Assembly: GCA_905200545.1 (NCBI GenBank) | Contig: CAJKKQ010000007.1 | Coordinates: forward strand, 62,001-126,000 | Direction: 5' to 3' | DNA: 64,000 nt | DNA from: an uncultured Oscillibacter sp. | GTDB lineage: Bacteria > Bacillota > Clostridia > Oscillospirales > Oscillospiraceae | Shown: in pieces, positions 1 to 8,200 of the stretch | How positions within the stretch are numbered: position 1 is the stretch's first letter | Layout of the letters: every line of letters begins with the position of its first letter | Position numbers and translations under genes: made by a program | Notes under the pieces: model-generated | What the model saw: only the letters and a program-made list of their open reading frames with translations | Told to the model about the DNA's origin: nothing | Database searches by the model: none

Positions 1-1
1 G

Positions 2-508
2 ACGGTTCGCTGGATTGCGCGTTTGCTGTCAGCTTGGACCATTCTGGCTGTTTTGCTCCTGCTGCTCAGCGCCGGAGGTGCGGAAGCGTCCCCTTTGACC
101 GCCGCCCTGGAGCGGATCGATCCAGATCTGTCCCACCACTTTGATCCCTCCGGGACCGTTGTGGCAGAGGAATCGCTGGATATTGCGTTTCCCGTTGGAA
201 ACGACGTGGTGCGTGTGCTGCGGATATGCACCTACCGCGATATTCCCTGGGGAGAACTTAGGGCTTTTGTGAATGTGGACACCTATGACCGGTGGCCGCT
301 GGGGGTAGTAAGCGACAAGACACTGCTCCTGGAAAGCCAAAATGGTGGTCAGGAAGAGATCAGGGTCAGCGGACTCAACCGCTGGTGGCACCTGGGGGAC
401 GGCTCGGTACGTATCCAGCCGGGGGATACCTATGTGACCCTTCGATACGGGGGTTACGGGGAGTCCGGCGTGATTCAGATTCCTCTTCCGGAAGGAGGCG
501 CACGATGA
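2..508 (+). CDS. HAAS-type membrane protein, C-terminal part (gene truncated by window edge)
   Basis: The reading frame is open from base 2, so the gene starts upstream of the window. What remains is one hydrophobic helix (around bases 30-90) followed by an extracytoplasmic domain of about 140 residues. That part aligns by eye with the second half of the protein at 1252-1971: the helix position, the V-P/F-x-G-D/N strand and a closing DxYVTL strand near the C terminus all match. The lost N terminus is therefore probably a HAAS helical domain like that paralog's; this is inference. A TTG at 23 could start a shorter protein but has no ribosome-binding site. The TGA stop (506-508) overlaps the next ATG, so the pair is translationally coupled. 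Biochemical function unknown. Confidence 0.6.
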   Translation, partial: TVRWIARLLSAWTILAVLLLLLSAGGAEASPLTAALERIDPDLSHHFDPSGTVVAEESLDIAFPVGNDVVRVLRICTYRDIPWGELRAFVNVDTYDRWPLGVVSDKTLLLESQNGGQEEIRVSGLNRWWHLGDGSVRIQPGDTYVTLRYGGYGESGVIQIPLPEGGAR

Positions 509-1197
509 CCAGGATCAAACAGCCCACCCGCAAACGTCTGGCGCTGCGGTCCTTGGGCTTGGCGGCTGTGTTGCTGCTTTTGGCCAATTATGTGTTCGGC
601 ATCGGTCTGCTGCTGCCCATTCAGGCGATCCGCCAGGCTGAGGAATCTGCGGGGATCGGCCGTACGGATCTTGTGACCTGGATCCGGGAACCGGACATTG
701 GAAAGACCATGCGGGTATATATGGCTGCCAACGAGAATGCCGTCATGCTGGCTCCTGTTTATCTCAGTGTCTGCGGCTGGAGGGACGGAGGAGGGCTGTC
801 CCTGGATTGTTCCGGACAGGCCCCTTTTTATGTGGGCTGGAGAAAGCTGACCTGGCAGGATACAGACAGCGTGTACTATGTGTTTGGACGGGTGGATCAG
901 CCGGATATCACAAGACTTCATGTGGGTTTGATGGATACCTTCCAGGGCGGAGAGACCGGGGAAGAGCAGGTTGAACGATTGGGCGTGGATACGGAAAAGG
1001 CATCATGGCTGGAGTGGGAGGGAACGTGGTATTTTCTCCTGCGCATACCGGACAGCGATTTGCCGTTTTTCTGGGTGGGGCGGGACGATCCTTTCTCTGT
1101 GGATATTACCGCCTATGACCAGTTGGGGCAACAGGTTGCGCATGTGGAACGGATTGCAGATACGGCTTCCAGTGTATATGGGATTCGGTTTCCCTGA
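505..1197 (+). CDS. Membrane-anchored protein of unknown function, paralog of 1968-2564
   Basis: The protein has 230 residues. I chose the ATG at 505 because GGAGG lies 6 bases upstream and the ATG overlaps the previous stop (ATGA). A basic N terminus (KQPTRKR) and one transmembrane helix (about residues 15-35) leave an outside domain of about 190 residues. It shares a pattern with the protein at 1968-2564: helix, 'QAI..AEE.GI', 'W-I-R-E/G', a Y-V-F-G-x-V-D-x-P block, then W-rich strands. The two proteins are therefore tandem paralogs. The domain carries none of the catalytic motifs I know. It probably works with the HAAS protein encoded just before it, as a sensing or envelope-stress pair; that is inference from coupling only. 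Confidence 0.75.
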   Translation: MTRIKQPTRKRLALRSLGLAAVLLLLANYVFGIGLLLPIQAIRQAEESAGIGRTDLVTWIREPDIGKTMRVYMAANENAVMLAPVYLSVCGWRDGGGLSLDCSGQAPFYVGWRKLTWQDTDSVYYVFGRVDQPDITRLHVGLMDTFQGGETGEEQVERLGVDTEKASWLEWEGTWYFLLRIPDSDLPFFWVGRDDPFSVDITAYDQLGQQVAHVERIADTASSVYGIRFP

Positions 1198-1251
1198 CAG
1201 TCAAGAAACGTGTAACTGCCCGTTGCGGGGGACTGGAAGAGAGGAGGCACC

Positions 1252-1971
1252 ATGGACCGGAAAACCTACATAGAGACGGTGCTCTCCGCCCTGCGCCACG
1301 TGACGCGGCGGGAGCGGGAGGCCATCCGTGCCGAGATCGACGGCCATATCGAGGACCACATGGCGGATCTCCTGGAACTGGACTACCCGCCGGAACTGGC
1401 GGAGGAGCGGACCCTTTCCGCCATGGGGGATCCCGTAGAGGTGGGCCGGGAGCTGAATGAACAGTACACCGGCTGGGGTTGGGTGATTTTGAGCCGGGTG
1501 CTGCTGGCGGCGCTTGTAGCTGTGTGCGCGGTGGTGCTGTGCTCGAACCCCTCCCTGTATGGACTGAGGCAGAATCTGGAGGCCCGGAAACCGCTGGAGT
1601 GGCGGCTGGAGGAAATGGGCCCCGGCGGGCAGATCCTGGACATCCGGGTCCCTATGGGAGATGATATTTGGTATATCTATGCCGCCGAAGCAAAAAAGGA
1701 TCCAAATGGGAATCCCGAGGTCTCCGTCTGGATGAGCTGGTACGACAAGAACCCTTTCCGCTCCGCTGCCGGAGGCACCGTTACGGCGGTGGATTATCGC
1801 GGGGAGGTCCAGGAGATTTTGGGCGGCGGGGGAAGTGAGGCGGGCGGTGTCGCCGAGTATCGGTATTTCATTCCCGTGCAGGCTGGGGATCCCTATGTGA
1901 CGCTGTGCTGTGAGCGGTATGGAGAGGTCTTCCAGGCGCAGGTCCCCATCCGCTGGGAGGTGGTGACATGA
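1252..1971 (+). CDS. HAAS-domain membrane protein
   Basis: The protein has 239 residues, and GAGGAGG (1241-1247) sits just upstream of the ATG. Residues 1-75 form a charged helical region with the typical HAAS pattern: 'REREAIRAEIDGHIEDH' then 'PPELAEERTLSAMGDPVEVGREL'. A transmembrane helix follows at about 80-100, then an outside domain of about 135 residues. HAAS domains commonly occur in small membrane proteins encoded next to PadR regulators in Firmicutes; no PadR gene is visible here, but it could lie beyond the left edge. The C-terminal half repeats that of the truncated gene at the window start. The stop overlaps the next start (ATGA at 1968-1971). Confidence 0.75.
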   Translation: MDRKTYIETVLSALRHVTRREREAIRAEIDGHIEDHMADLLELDYPPELAEERTLSAMGDPVEVGRELNEQYTGWGWVILSRVLLAALVAVCAVVLCSNPSLYGLRQNLEARKPLEWRLEEMGPGGQILDIRVPMGDDIWYIYAAEAKKDPNGNPEVSVWMSWYDKNPFRSAAGGTVTAVDYRGEVQEILGGGGSEAGGVAEYRYFIPVQAGDPYVTLCCERYGEVFQAQVPIRWEVVT

Positions 1972-2564
1972 AAAAACGCCTTCATAACAGCCGCAGAGGC
2001 CGAGCCCTGCTGTATGCCCTGCTGCTGGTGGTGGTCATTCTGGTATCATCGACTGCAGGATTTTACCGAATTCTTCCCCAACAGGCGATTCTGGAAAGAG
2101 CAGAGGAGCAGGGCATCGAGACGCTGGAACCGGTCATGTGGATCCGGGGGGAGAATCCGATAGGGACGGGACCGGCTAGGCTTACGCTTTCCGTTGGGGA
2201 GCGGACGCTTTTCTTCTGCCCTGTGAAGTTCTACCTGTGGGGCGGATGGAGTACCGGAGCATGGGGCATTGTGGAGACCTGGGAGGGAGAAGACCCCTAT
2301 TTTGGTGTTTGGCAGCACGTGAAAACGAGTGCAACCTATGTGTTCGGCCAGGTGGATGACCCTGCGGTGAAAACGCTGACCATTCACGCCCGGGCGGACA
2401 ATGGGACGACCTGGAGCCAGGAGGTTGCGCCGGATTGGCAGGAGAAAGACGGAGAGCGTTACTTTATCACGGAATTGAAAAATGCGCCTCTGGATTGGGC
2501 GTATTCCGTCACTGCAGAGGACGGGAATACCGTGGAGATTGAAGATGTATTTTGTTGGTGGTAA
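1968..2564 (+). CDS. Membrane-anchored protein of unknown function, paralog of 505-1197
   Basis: The protein has 198 residues and its ATG overlaps the stop of the HAAS gene. It has a basic N terminus (MKKRLHNSRRGR), one transmembrane helix (about residues 13-32) and an outside domain rich in W, T and D. It shares the TYVFGQVDDP block and general layout with the protein at 505-1197, so the HAAS/anchored-protein pair exists twice in a row. It is the last gene of the plus-strand unit and is followed within 10 bases by a strong bidirectional terminator. No enzyme motif seen; function unknown. Confidence 0.75.
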   Translation: MKKRLHNSRRGRALLYALLLVVVILVSSTAGFYRILPQQAILERAEEQGIETLEPVMWIRGENPIGTGPARLTLSVGERTLFFCPVKFYLWGGWSTGAWGIVETWEGEDPYFGVWQHVKTSATYVFGQVDDPAVKTLTIHARADNGTTWSQEVAPDWQEKDGERYFITELKNAPLDWAYSVTAEDGNTVEIEDVFCWW

Positions 2565-2570
2565 AAACAA

Positions 2571-2603
2571 GGACGCACGGTATGCCGTGCGTCCTCTTTT
2601 CTT
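2571..2603. terminator. Bidirectional intrinsic terminator
   Basis: A perfect 10-bp stem GGACGCACGG (2571-2580) pairs with CCGTGCGTCC (2585-2594) around the loop TATG, with a T-rich tract after it and AAAAACAA before it. It separates the convergent units ending at 2564 and 2602. Confidence 0.9.
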
Positions 2604-3648
2604 ATATCCCCAGCTGCTGCCAGATATTTTCTGCAAATCGCGCTACCCGTTCCTCAATCCCCGGCAGCCGCTCCGCCTCACCCTTGTCGTTGGCGGTTTC
2701 CAGCAGGCAGAACTGCGGCGGCAGCCAGAAGCCCTTGTTCATGTTCAGGGCGGAGACGATCTGGGAAGCCACGATGTCTCCCCCGGAGTAGCCGGAGACT
2801 ACCAGGGCGAACACCGCCTTTTGGGCAAAGGAGGTGGTGCGGTAGAGGGCCGTCAGGCGGTTGACGGCGGCGGTGAGGTTGGCGGAGAGGGCATCGTTGT
2901 AGTTGGGACAAAGCAGCACCACGGCATCGGCGTCCCGGATGGCAGGGTATACCTCCTGCACCATGACGCCGCCGTAAAAGCAGCTGCCCCGCTCGCCGAA
3001 GTGGAGGCAGGTGGTGTAGGGGCACCCGGCGCAGTCCTCCAGAGTGCCGTTGCGCAGGCCGATCTCCGTGATGTCGCAGCGGCCCTCCAAAATCGCCCGG
3101 GCCCGGCTCCACAGGGCCAGGGTGTTGGAAGTGGCCCGGCTGGAGGCGTGGAGCACCAGGAGCCTGGGCCGGTTCCGCCGGGGCGGGGCAAAGGAGAGTA
3201 CTCGCACAGTCAGATCTGACGCCGCCAGATGATAGGCTTCCAGCAGACCGCAGCCGGCGTTTTTGGCTTGGACGGTAAAGTTGCGCAGCCCTCCCACCCC
3301 CTCCACCAGGGGCCGTCCCGGAAAGGTGCACCCAGCCAGGGAGGCGGAGAGCACCAGTTCCCGGGCAACGGATTTGGTGTACAGGTCTCCCGGCCCATCC
3401 ACCAAAATGCCGCCCACACTGCCGGCCAGACAGCTCGGATGGGCCCTGAGAAAGGCCAGCAGCTGATAAAAGGCGGGATTTACGCCGCTATCAGGCAGGG
3501 GTACAGCAAAGAGAAGCCGCCGTCCCTGCATAGGATCCGTCAGCCAGGAGATGCACTGGTGGGCCCGGCCCCGCACCGCGGCGGAGAGGGCATCATCAAA
3601 CCGAGACTCTCCCTGGCCCAGGACGATGACGGTCAAATCATCTCCCAT
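2602..3648 (-). CDS. Flavodoxin-fold NAD(P)H:FMN reductase-like protein
   Basis: The protein has 348 residues and its ATG at 3648 is preceded by AAGGAGG. The N-terminal 170 residues contain a Rossmann-like alternation but no motif I can name. From about residue 180 ('RPRLLVLHASSRATSNTLALW') it resembles the flavodoxin-like NADPH-dependent FMN reductase family, with a cysteine cluster 'CAGCPYTTC...C' of the kind seen in iron-sulfur flavoproteins and related clostridial reductases, then 'DADAVVLLCPNYNDALSANL'. The duplicated length (family usually about 180-250 residues) suggests two fused Rossmann-like halves. It is the last gene of the operon headed by the 1601-residue protein, 16 bases after the dehydrogenase-like gene, so a redox role in that pathway is likely (inference). 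Confidence 0.7.
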   Translation of the reverse strand: MGDDLTVIVLGQGESRFDDALSAAVRGRAHQCISWLTDPMQGRRLLFAVPLPDSGVNPAFYQLLAFLRAHPSCLAGSVGGILVDGPGDLYTKSVARELVLSASLAGCTFPGRPLVEGVGGLRNFTVQAKNAGCGLLEAYHLAASDLTVRVLSFAPPRRNRPRLLVLHASSRATSNTLALWSRARAILEGRCDITEIGLRNGTLEDCAGCPYTTCLHFGERGSCFYGGVMVQEVYPAIRDADAVVLLCPNYNDALSANLTAAVNRLTALYRTTSFAQKAVFALVVSGYSGGDIVASQIVSALNMNKGFWLPPQFCLLETANDKGEAERLPGIEERVARFAENIWQQLGI

Positions 3649-3664
3649 TCCAGCGCCTCCTTTC

Positions 3665-4903
3665 CTACTGAATGCTTTGCAGCAGTGTTTCCGTCTCCCG
3701 CAGGCGGGCAAACAGGGTGTCCGGCAGCTCCAAGGCTTCCACTTCCAGTCCGGTGGGGGTAAAGCGGTTGCGCACGCCGAACCATATGCCGCCTAGGCAC
3801 ACGGAGCCGCAGTGCCACTGTCCCCGCAGGGTCAGCAGCAGCTGCATGGCTCCGGAGGATACCGCCGGAGCCACGTAGGGCTTGAAGCCCAGCTCCCGGA
3901 TGCGCAGATTGGCGGAGAGCACCTGCTCCGTCAGCTCCCGGGAGAGGGCGTCATCATAGTGCTCCACAGAGTTGGCAATGACCAGCCCCTTGCCATGAGG
4001 GCCGAAGCTGCGCCCCTCCGTAAGGAATGAGGCAAAGCGGGGATCTTCCCTGGCAAAATACGCCGCCCGGGCGTTCATGACTCCCAGGCCGAAGCCCTGG
4101 ATCTGCTCCGGCAGGAGGCCCAGGCCGTCCCAGTGGCCGTCGGGCCCTGCGTTGGAAGCCTGGTAGGCTGCCCGACACAGGGGATCCACCGGATCCGAGA
4201 GGACGATGAAGAGGCCGGAAAAGCCCACCTCCCGGGCCTGTCGGGCAAAGGAGGCTACCAGAGGACGGTTGGCCTCGTACTGGGCCATGCGCACATCCGT
4301 GACCCCGCTGCCCACCGCCGGAATGGACTTGGTGGCGGCGAAAATAAAGACATCGCAGTCAAAGAGGCGTTCCGAAGAGACGGCTTCCACCTCCGGCAGG
4401 ACGTCATAGTCCCAGGGCCAGGAGATCTGCCCCATTTCTGCCCGCCAGCGCGCCACAGTCTTTTCATTGAGATCGCAGATGCCGATGGCGGAGATACAGT
4501 CCCCGCCCAGCAGCTTCAAGGCTGTCAGCAGCGTGCCGCCCACGTCTCCCACTGCCAGCAGATGTACCTGTTTTTTCCCTGGCCGGGGCCGGGTGAAATC
4601 CAAGGCCTCCCGCCAGCGGGGGTGGCGGAGATTCACCGCCTGAAGCGTCCCCGCGTCCAGAGCCTGGATGGCTGTATGGGGGAGATCCTGCTCCGGGACA
4701 TCTATTCGCCGGGGATCCAGCCAGGAGACGTCGCTGCTGCAGATGCTCAGCTGCCGGGGATGGGTGGGACGGCAGGAGGCCCAGGTGTTCTCCGGAGGCC
4801 GCTCCGTGAGATACAGCTCCGGTATACCCGGCTCCGCAGCCGGAAGCGGCAGGTCCGGAAAGGGCGAGATGGCCCGCTGTCCGTGAAAATCATAGTAATT
4901 CAA
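3665..4903 (-). CDS. Lactate/malate dehydrogenase-like oxidoreductase
   Basis: The protein has 412 residues. The best start is a TTG at 4903 that overlaps the previous stop as TTGA, with a purine-rich GAAGGGAAAGAAG before it. A dinucleotide-binding segment 'LLAVGDVGGTLLTALKLLGG' is followed by an acidic 'ICDLNE', and 'IVLSDPVDPLC' corresponds to the V-x-S/T-N-P-V-D strand of LDH/MDH enzymes. The N-terminal 130 residues precede the Rossmann fold and are not typical of LDH, which normally begins at it and is about 310-330 residues long. No clear catalytic His/Asp pair can be assigned, so the substrate is unknown. It is translationally coupled to the small membrane protein, which argues for a shared pathway. 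Confidence 0.65.
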   Translation of the reverse strand: MNYYDFHGQRAISPFPDLPLPAAEPGIPELYLTERPPENTWASCRPTHPRQLSICSSDVSWLDPRRIDVPEQDLPHTAIQALDAGTLQAVNLRHPRWREALDFTRPRPGKKQVHLLAVGDVGGTLLTALKLLGGDCISAIGICDLNEKTVARWRAEMGQISWPWDYDVLPEVEAVSSERLFDCDVFIFAATKSIPAVGSGVTDVRMAQYEANRPLVASFARQAREVGFSGLFIVLSDPVDPLCRAAYQASNAGPDGHWDGLGLLPEQIQGFGLGVMNARAAYFAREDPRFASFLTEGRSFGPHGKGLVIANSVEHYDDALSRELTEQVLSANLRIRELGFKPYVAPAVSSGAMQLLLTLRGQWHCGSVCLGGIWFGVRNRFTPTGLEVEALELPDTLFARLRETETLLQSIQ

Positions 4904-5193
4904 AACTTCTTTCCCTTCTTTCTCAGAAGCCTTGCCAGAATGCTGCCCCCGCCGTATCCCGCCAGGGCAAGTACGGCCAGAATGGCGAACCACCCGGCCA
5001 CAAATGCGTTCCAGCCAATGAAGAAGCCCGGGTCAGACAAGTAAGCCGCTCCCGCCAGGATGAGAAGCCCCGCTGGATAGACCAGCAGCAAAAACCGGAG
5101 GGAGGCAGCTTTCCCAGGAAGCCAGGCTGCCGCAGTCCGCAGCAAAAGCGGCGGGAAAAAAGCTGCGAGACAATAGAAAATCAATTCTTTCAC
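4900..5193 (-). CDS. Small membrane protein, three predicted helices
   Basis: The protein has 97 residues. I chose the GTG at 5193 because the protein then begins directly with hydrophobic sequence ('KELIFYCLAAFFPPLLLR') and AGAGAGG lies about 11 bases upstream. Three hydrophobic stretches can be seen (about residues 3-20, 30-48 and 58-80), ending in a very basic tail, RLLRKKGKKF. It lies 17 bases after the 1601-residue gene and overlaps the dehydrogenase-like gene by 4 bases. No family recognised. It may be a membrane anchor for the soluble operon products (inference). Confidence 0.65.
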   Translation of the reverse strand: MKELIFYCLAAFFPPLLLRTAAAWLPGKAASLRFLLLVYPAGLLILAGAAYLSDPGFFIGWNAFVAGWFAILAVLALAGYGGGSILARLLRKKGKKF

Positions 5194-5210
5194 GGGGAAA
5201 CGCCCCTCTC

Positions 5211-8200
5211 TTATTCCAGCAGATCCCGCATTCTGAGGAGCATCTGCAGATCGTTTTCCAGACACGCGGAGGCGGAGAGGTTGGGATCGTAACGCAGGCA
5301 GCTGCCCTTGTCCGGGGAAAGGGGCAGAATTACCGCCTCACTGAGACGGGAGAGCGTGAGATTGCGGGCGTAGCGCTCCCGATAGGAGCCCTCCAGGGCC
5401 AGCAGGATGTCCCGGGCGTTTTCCTGGCATGCCCTGGAGAAGCGGAACACCGCCTCCCGGTCGCACTCCTTGTAAAAGCGTGGGAACGCGTAGGGCAGGA
5501 TCAGGTTCACAGAGGGGGTCAGGCCCGGGACGGAGGCCTCCGCGCCGCTGACGGTGTCGCCGCCGATGAAGGGGTACATGGTGGATTCCACAAACCAGGC
5601 CCGCATGTTGGGGACGAAATAGACGCTGTCCACTGCACGGCCCTTGGCAGCCATCAGATCCCGTCCCCGACCGGAGAGCAGACCCACCAGCACCTGGTCG
5701 ATCTCCACCCCCTCCTCCCGGAACAGGGGATCCAGGGCGTTGACCCGGTTGCCGGAGTGGAGTAGGTCGTCCACCAGGATCACCGGGCGGCGGAAGGACT
5801 TGACGGTGCGGATCTGGCTGCGCAGCGGCGCGTAGCCCGGGAAGGGCTGGATGGTAAAGGAGCGCAGATCCGGGGCGAAGACCTTGTCGGTGTGGATGGT
5901 TTTGGTAACGGTGTTGGGAATGGCGTTGCCCCGGAGGATTTTGCCGAAGGGGACGCACATTTTGGGGCCCAGTACCCGGGGGACCGTGGGCTCGGCGGGC
6001 ACGCCCCCGGCTTCCACGATCTTGCGTACCAAGCGGTGGTAGATGACTTCCGCGTTCAGCGAGAGCACCAGGGTGCCGGGGTAGAGCCCTGCCACCGCCT
6101 CCTGAAAGCGCAGATGCGCCTGTTGGGCGGCGGAGAGAACCTGGCGGTCATCGGAGAAGGGCTGCTTGAGCGTCGTGGGGATATTCTGCACCAGTACCGC
6201 CGGGGAACGCATATCCACCAGCAGCAGCGGAGCGGAAGAGCCAACCAGAGTGGGGAGAAAGCCGTGGCGCAGGAGCAGGGACTCCAGCTCCCCGGTGAGG
6301 GGACTGCCGGAATACCAGACGGCATAGCCGCAGTCCTCCGCCATGGCCCGGGACAGCGCCTCCGTCAGCAGCAGCTGGCCAACGTCGTAATTGCCGGTGG
6401 GGGTGTGGAAGACTTGCAGCCCGGTCAGCAGCAGGATGCGTCCGGCAGTGTGCTGGCGGACGTAGTTGGCGGAAGCCTGGCTGCCCAGGGCCTCATAGAG
6501 CCCCCCGGAGTTGATGGTGCGCAGCGTCAGGCAGCCCAGCACTCTGGGATGGGGCCCTGCCTCCCGCAACACCATCACGCCGTCCCGCAGATCCGAACGG
6601 ATCTCGGGGTGCTGGGCCGCCAGCTGCGAGAGCAGCTGCGGATCCGGTGTGCTCTCCCAGAGAAACTCCAGATAGCTGGCCCGCACCAGCTGCTTGTACT
6701 GGGGTTCCCGCAGGTACAGGCTGTTGCGGTAGATGAAGTCCTGAACCACCGGGTCGATGAGGTTGGAAATATCCCGGCCCAGGTCGATGTTTTCCCGGAT
6801 ACGGGTGGAGCTGATATCCTCCAGATGGGTGGGCAGGGTCAACTCGATGACCTGCCCGGTGATGCAGCTCAAGTCCGCATCAATCTCGTGGCCCTCTGCG
6901 TCGCTGGAACGGCGGAAGACGATGTGCCCCAGGGAGTGGACGGAGCCGGGAGACGGGGGCGCCTTGTAGGACGAGGCGTTGGCAACCACATCGGATCCCA
7001 CAGTGAGGTAAATTTTTCGGCCGGAGAAGACCTGCCGCAGGCGGCTGAGGTCTCCCGGATTGGCCAGATTCACCGGGATGTCATGGGGGAAAAGGTACAC
7101 GTCGAACTCATCCGCCACGGACATGCTGACGATCTGGCGGCGCATCAGGGAGGGTTGGGCCTTTTTCGACCAGGAGAATTCATCCACGGCCAGATAGACC
7201 TCCATCCCCAGATTCCGGATCTCCTGTACGATGCCCTTGTGGCTCAGGGAGAAGGGGTCGAAGGTACCGGGGAAGAACGCCACCTGGTCGGGCGTTTCAA
7301 ACTGGAAGGGGCCGGACTCAATACGGTGGGCGATGATGAAACGGTAGATGTGGGAGAGGGCGGCGGCGGTATAGAAGAAGGTCAGCTCCCGCTCCGGCTG
7401 CTCGCCGATGAGGAAGAGGATCTTTTTGGCGGTGAGGGTAAAGAGATCCGTCTTATCCTGGAAGGAGAGGACGGAGGAGGCGAACAGCCCCTCACCCAGG
7501 ATCCGCAGGGCCTCCTGCCGCACGGACTCCCGGAAGGAGGCAAGGCCCTTGAGCAGCAGCCCCGCCATCCGGCGCCGGCGTTTTTCCAGCACCGCAGCAC
7601 TTTCCCCGAACCGCTGGCGGTAGACAGCGTAGTGTTCCAGCATGGAACCCACGGTGGCCAGTGCGGCGTTCACCACCCCGCTGTTGGCGGAGGAGAGGAG
7701 AGAGAGCATCTGGTCCAGCACCTCGTCCAGCTCCCGGGGAGTCAGCCACAGGGCGAATTGTCCCAGGTACAGCGGGATGTACTGGGAGATCTCCGCCTGG
7801 CCGGTCTCCAGCGCCTTGGAGAGCTCCACGGCGATCTCGTTGCGGTGATCCGGGGTGAGCATGGGGGCCAGGGACAGCAGGGCCGCGCCTGCCATACGCC
7901 GCACCACCACGTTTTCACTGACCTTCATGAGGTTTGAAAAGTGGGTGGCAATGTGGAGTACATTGGCGTGGTCGCTGTGCGCTACCAGCTCCTGCAGATA
8001 CTCCACGCCGATGGCCTTGAGGATCCAGGGCGTGGCGGTTTTCAGATTGTCCAGGAACACGGTGCTGACGGCGCCGGGTTGATCCAGCAGTCCCTGTTGG
8101 CTGGACATGTCCAGATAGAGATATTTTCCCAGCCGCACCTGCAAAAATACCAGGGGGATGCTCTCAGAGCAGTCTGCCGCCGCCACGGCGTCGGCAATGT

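Noticed and set aside
292..504. A longer in-frame start for the gene at 505
   Set aside because: The ATG at 505 has an ideal GGAGG site and an ATGA overlap; the longer form would overlap the previous gene by over 200 bases without a site.
5892..7937. Long plus-strand open frame opposite the giant gene
   Set aside because: It is the mirror of a high-GC coding strand; its predicted protein is Gly/Gln/Val-rich with no domain, and the minus strand has clear motifs.
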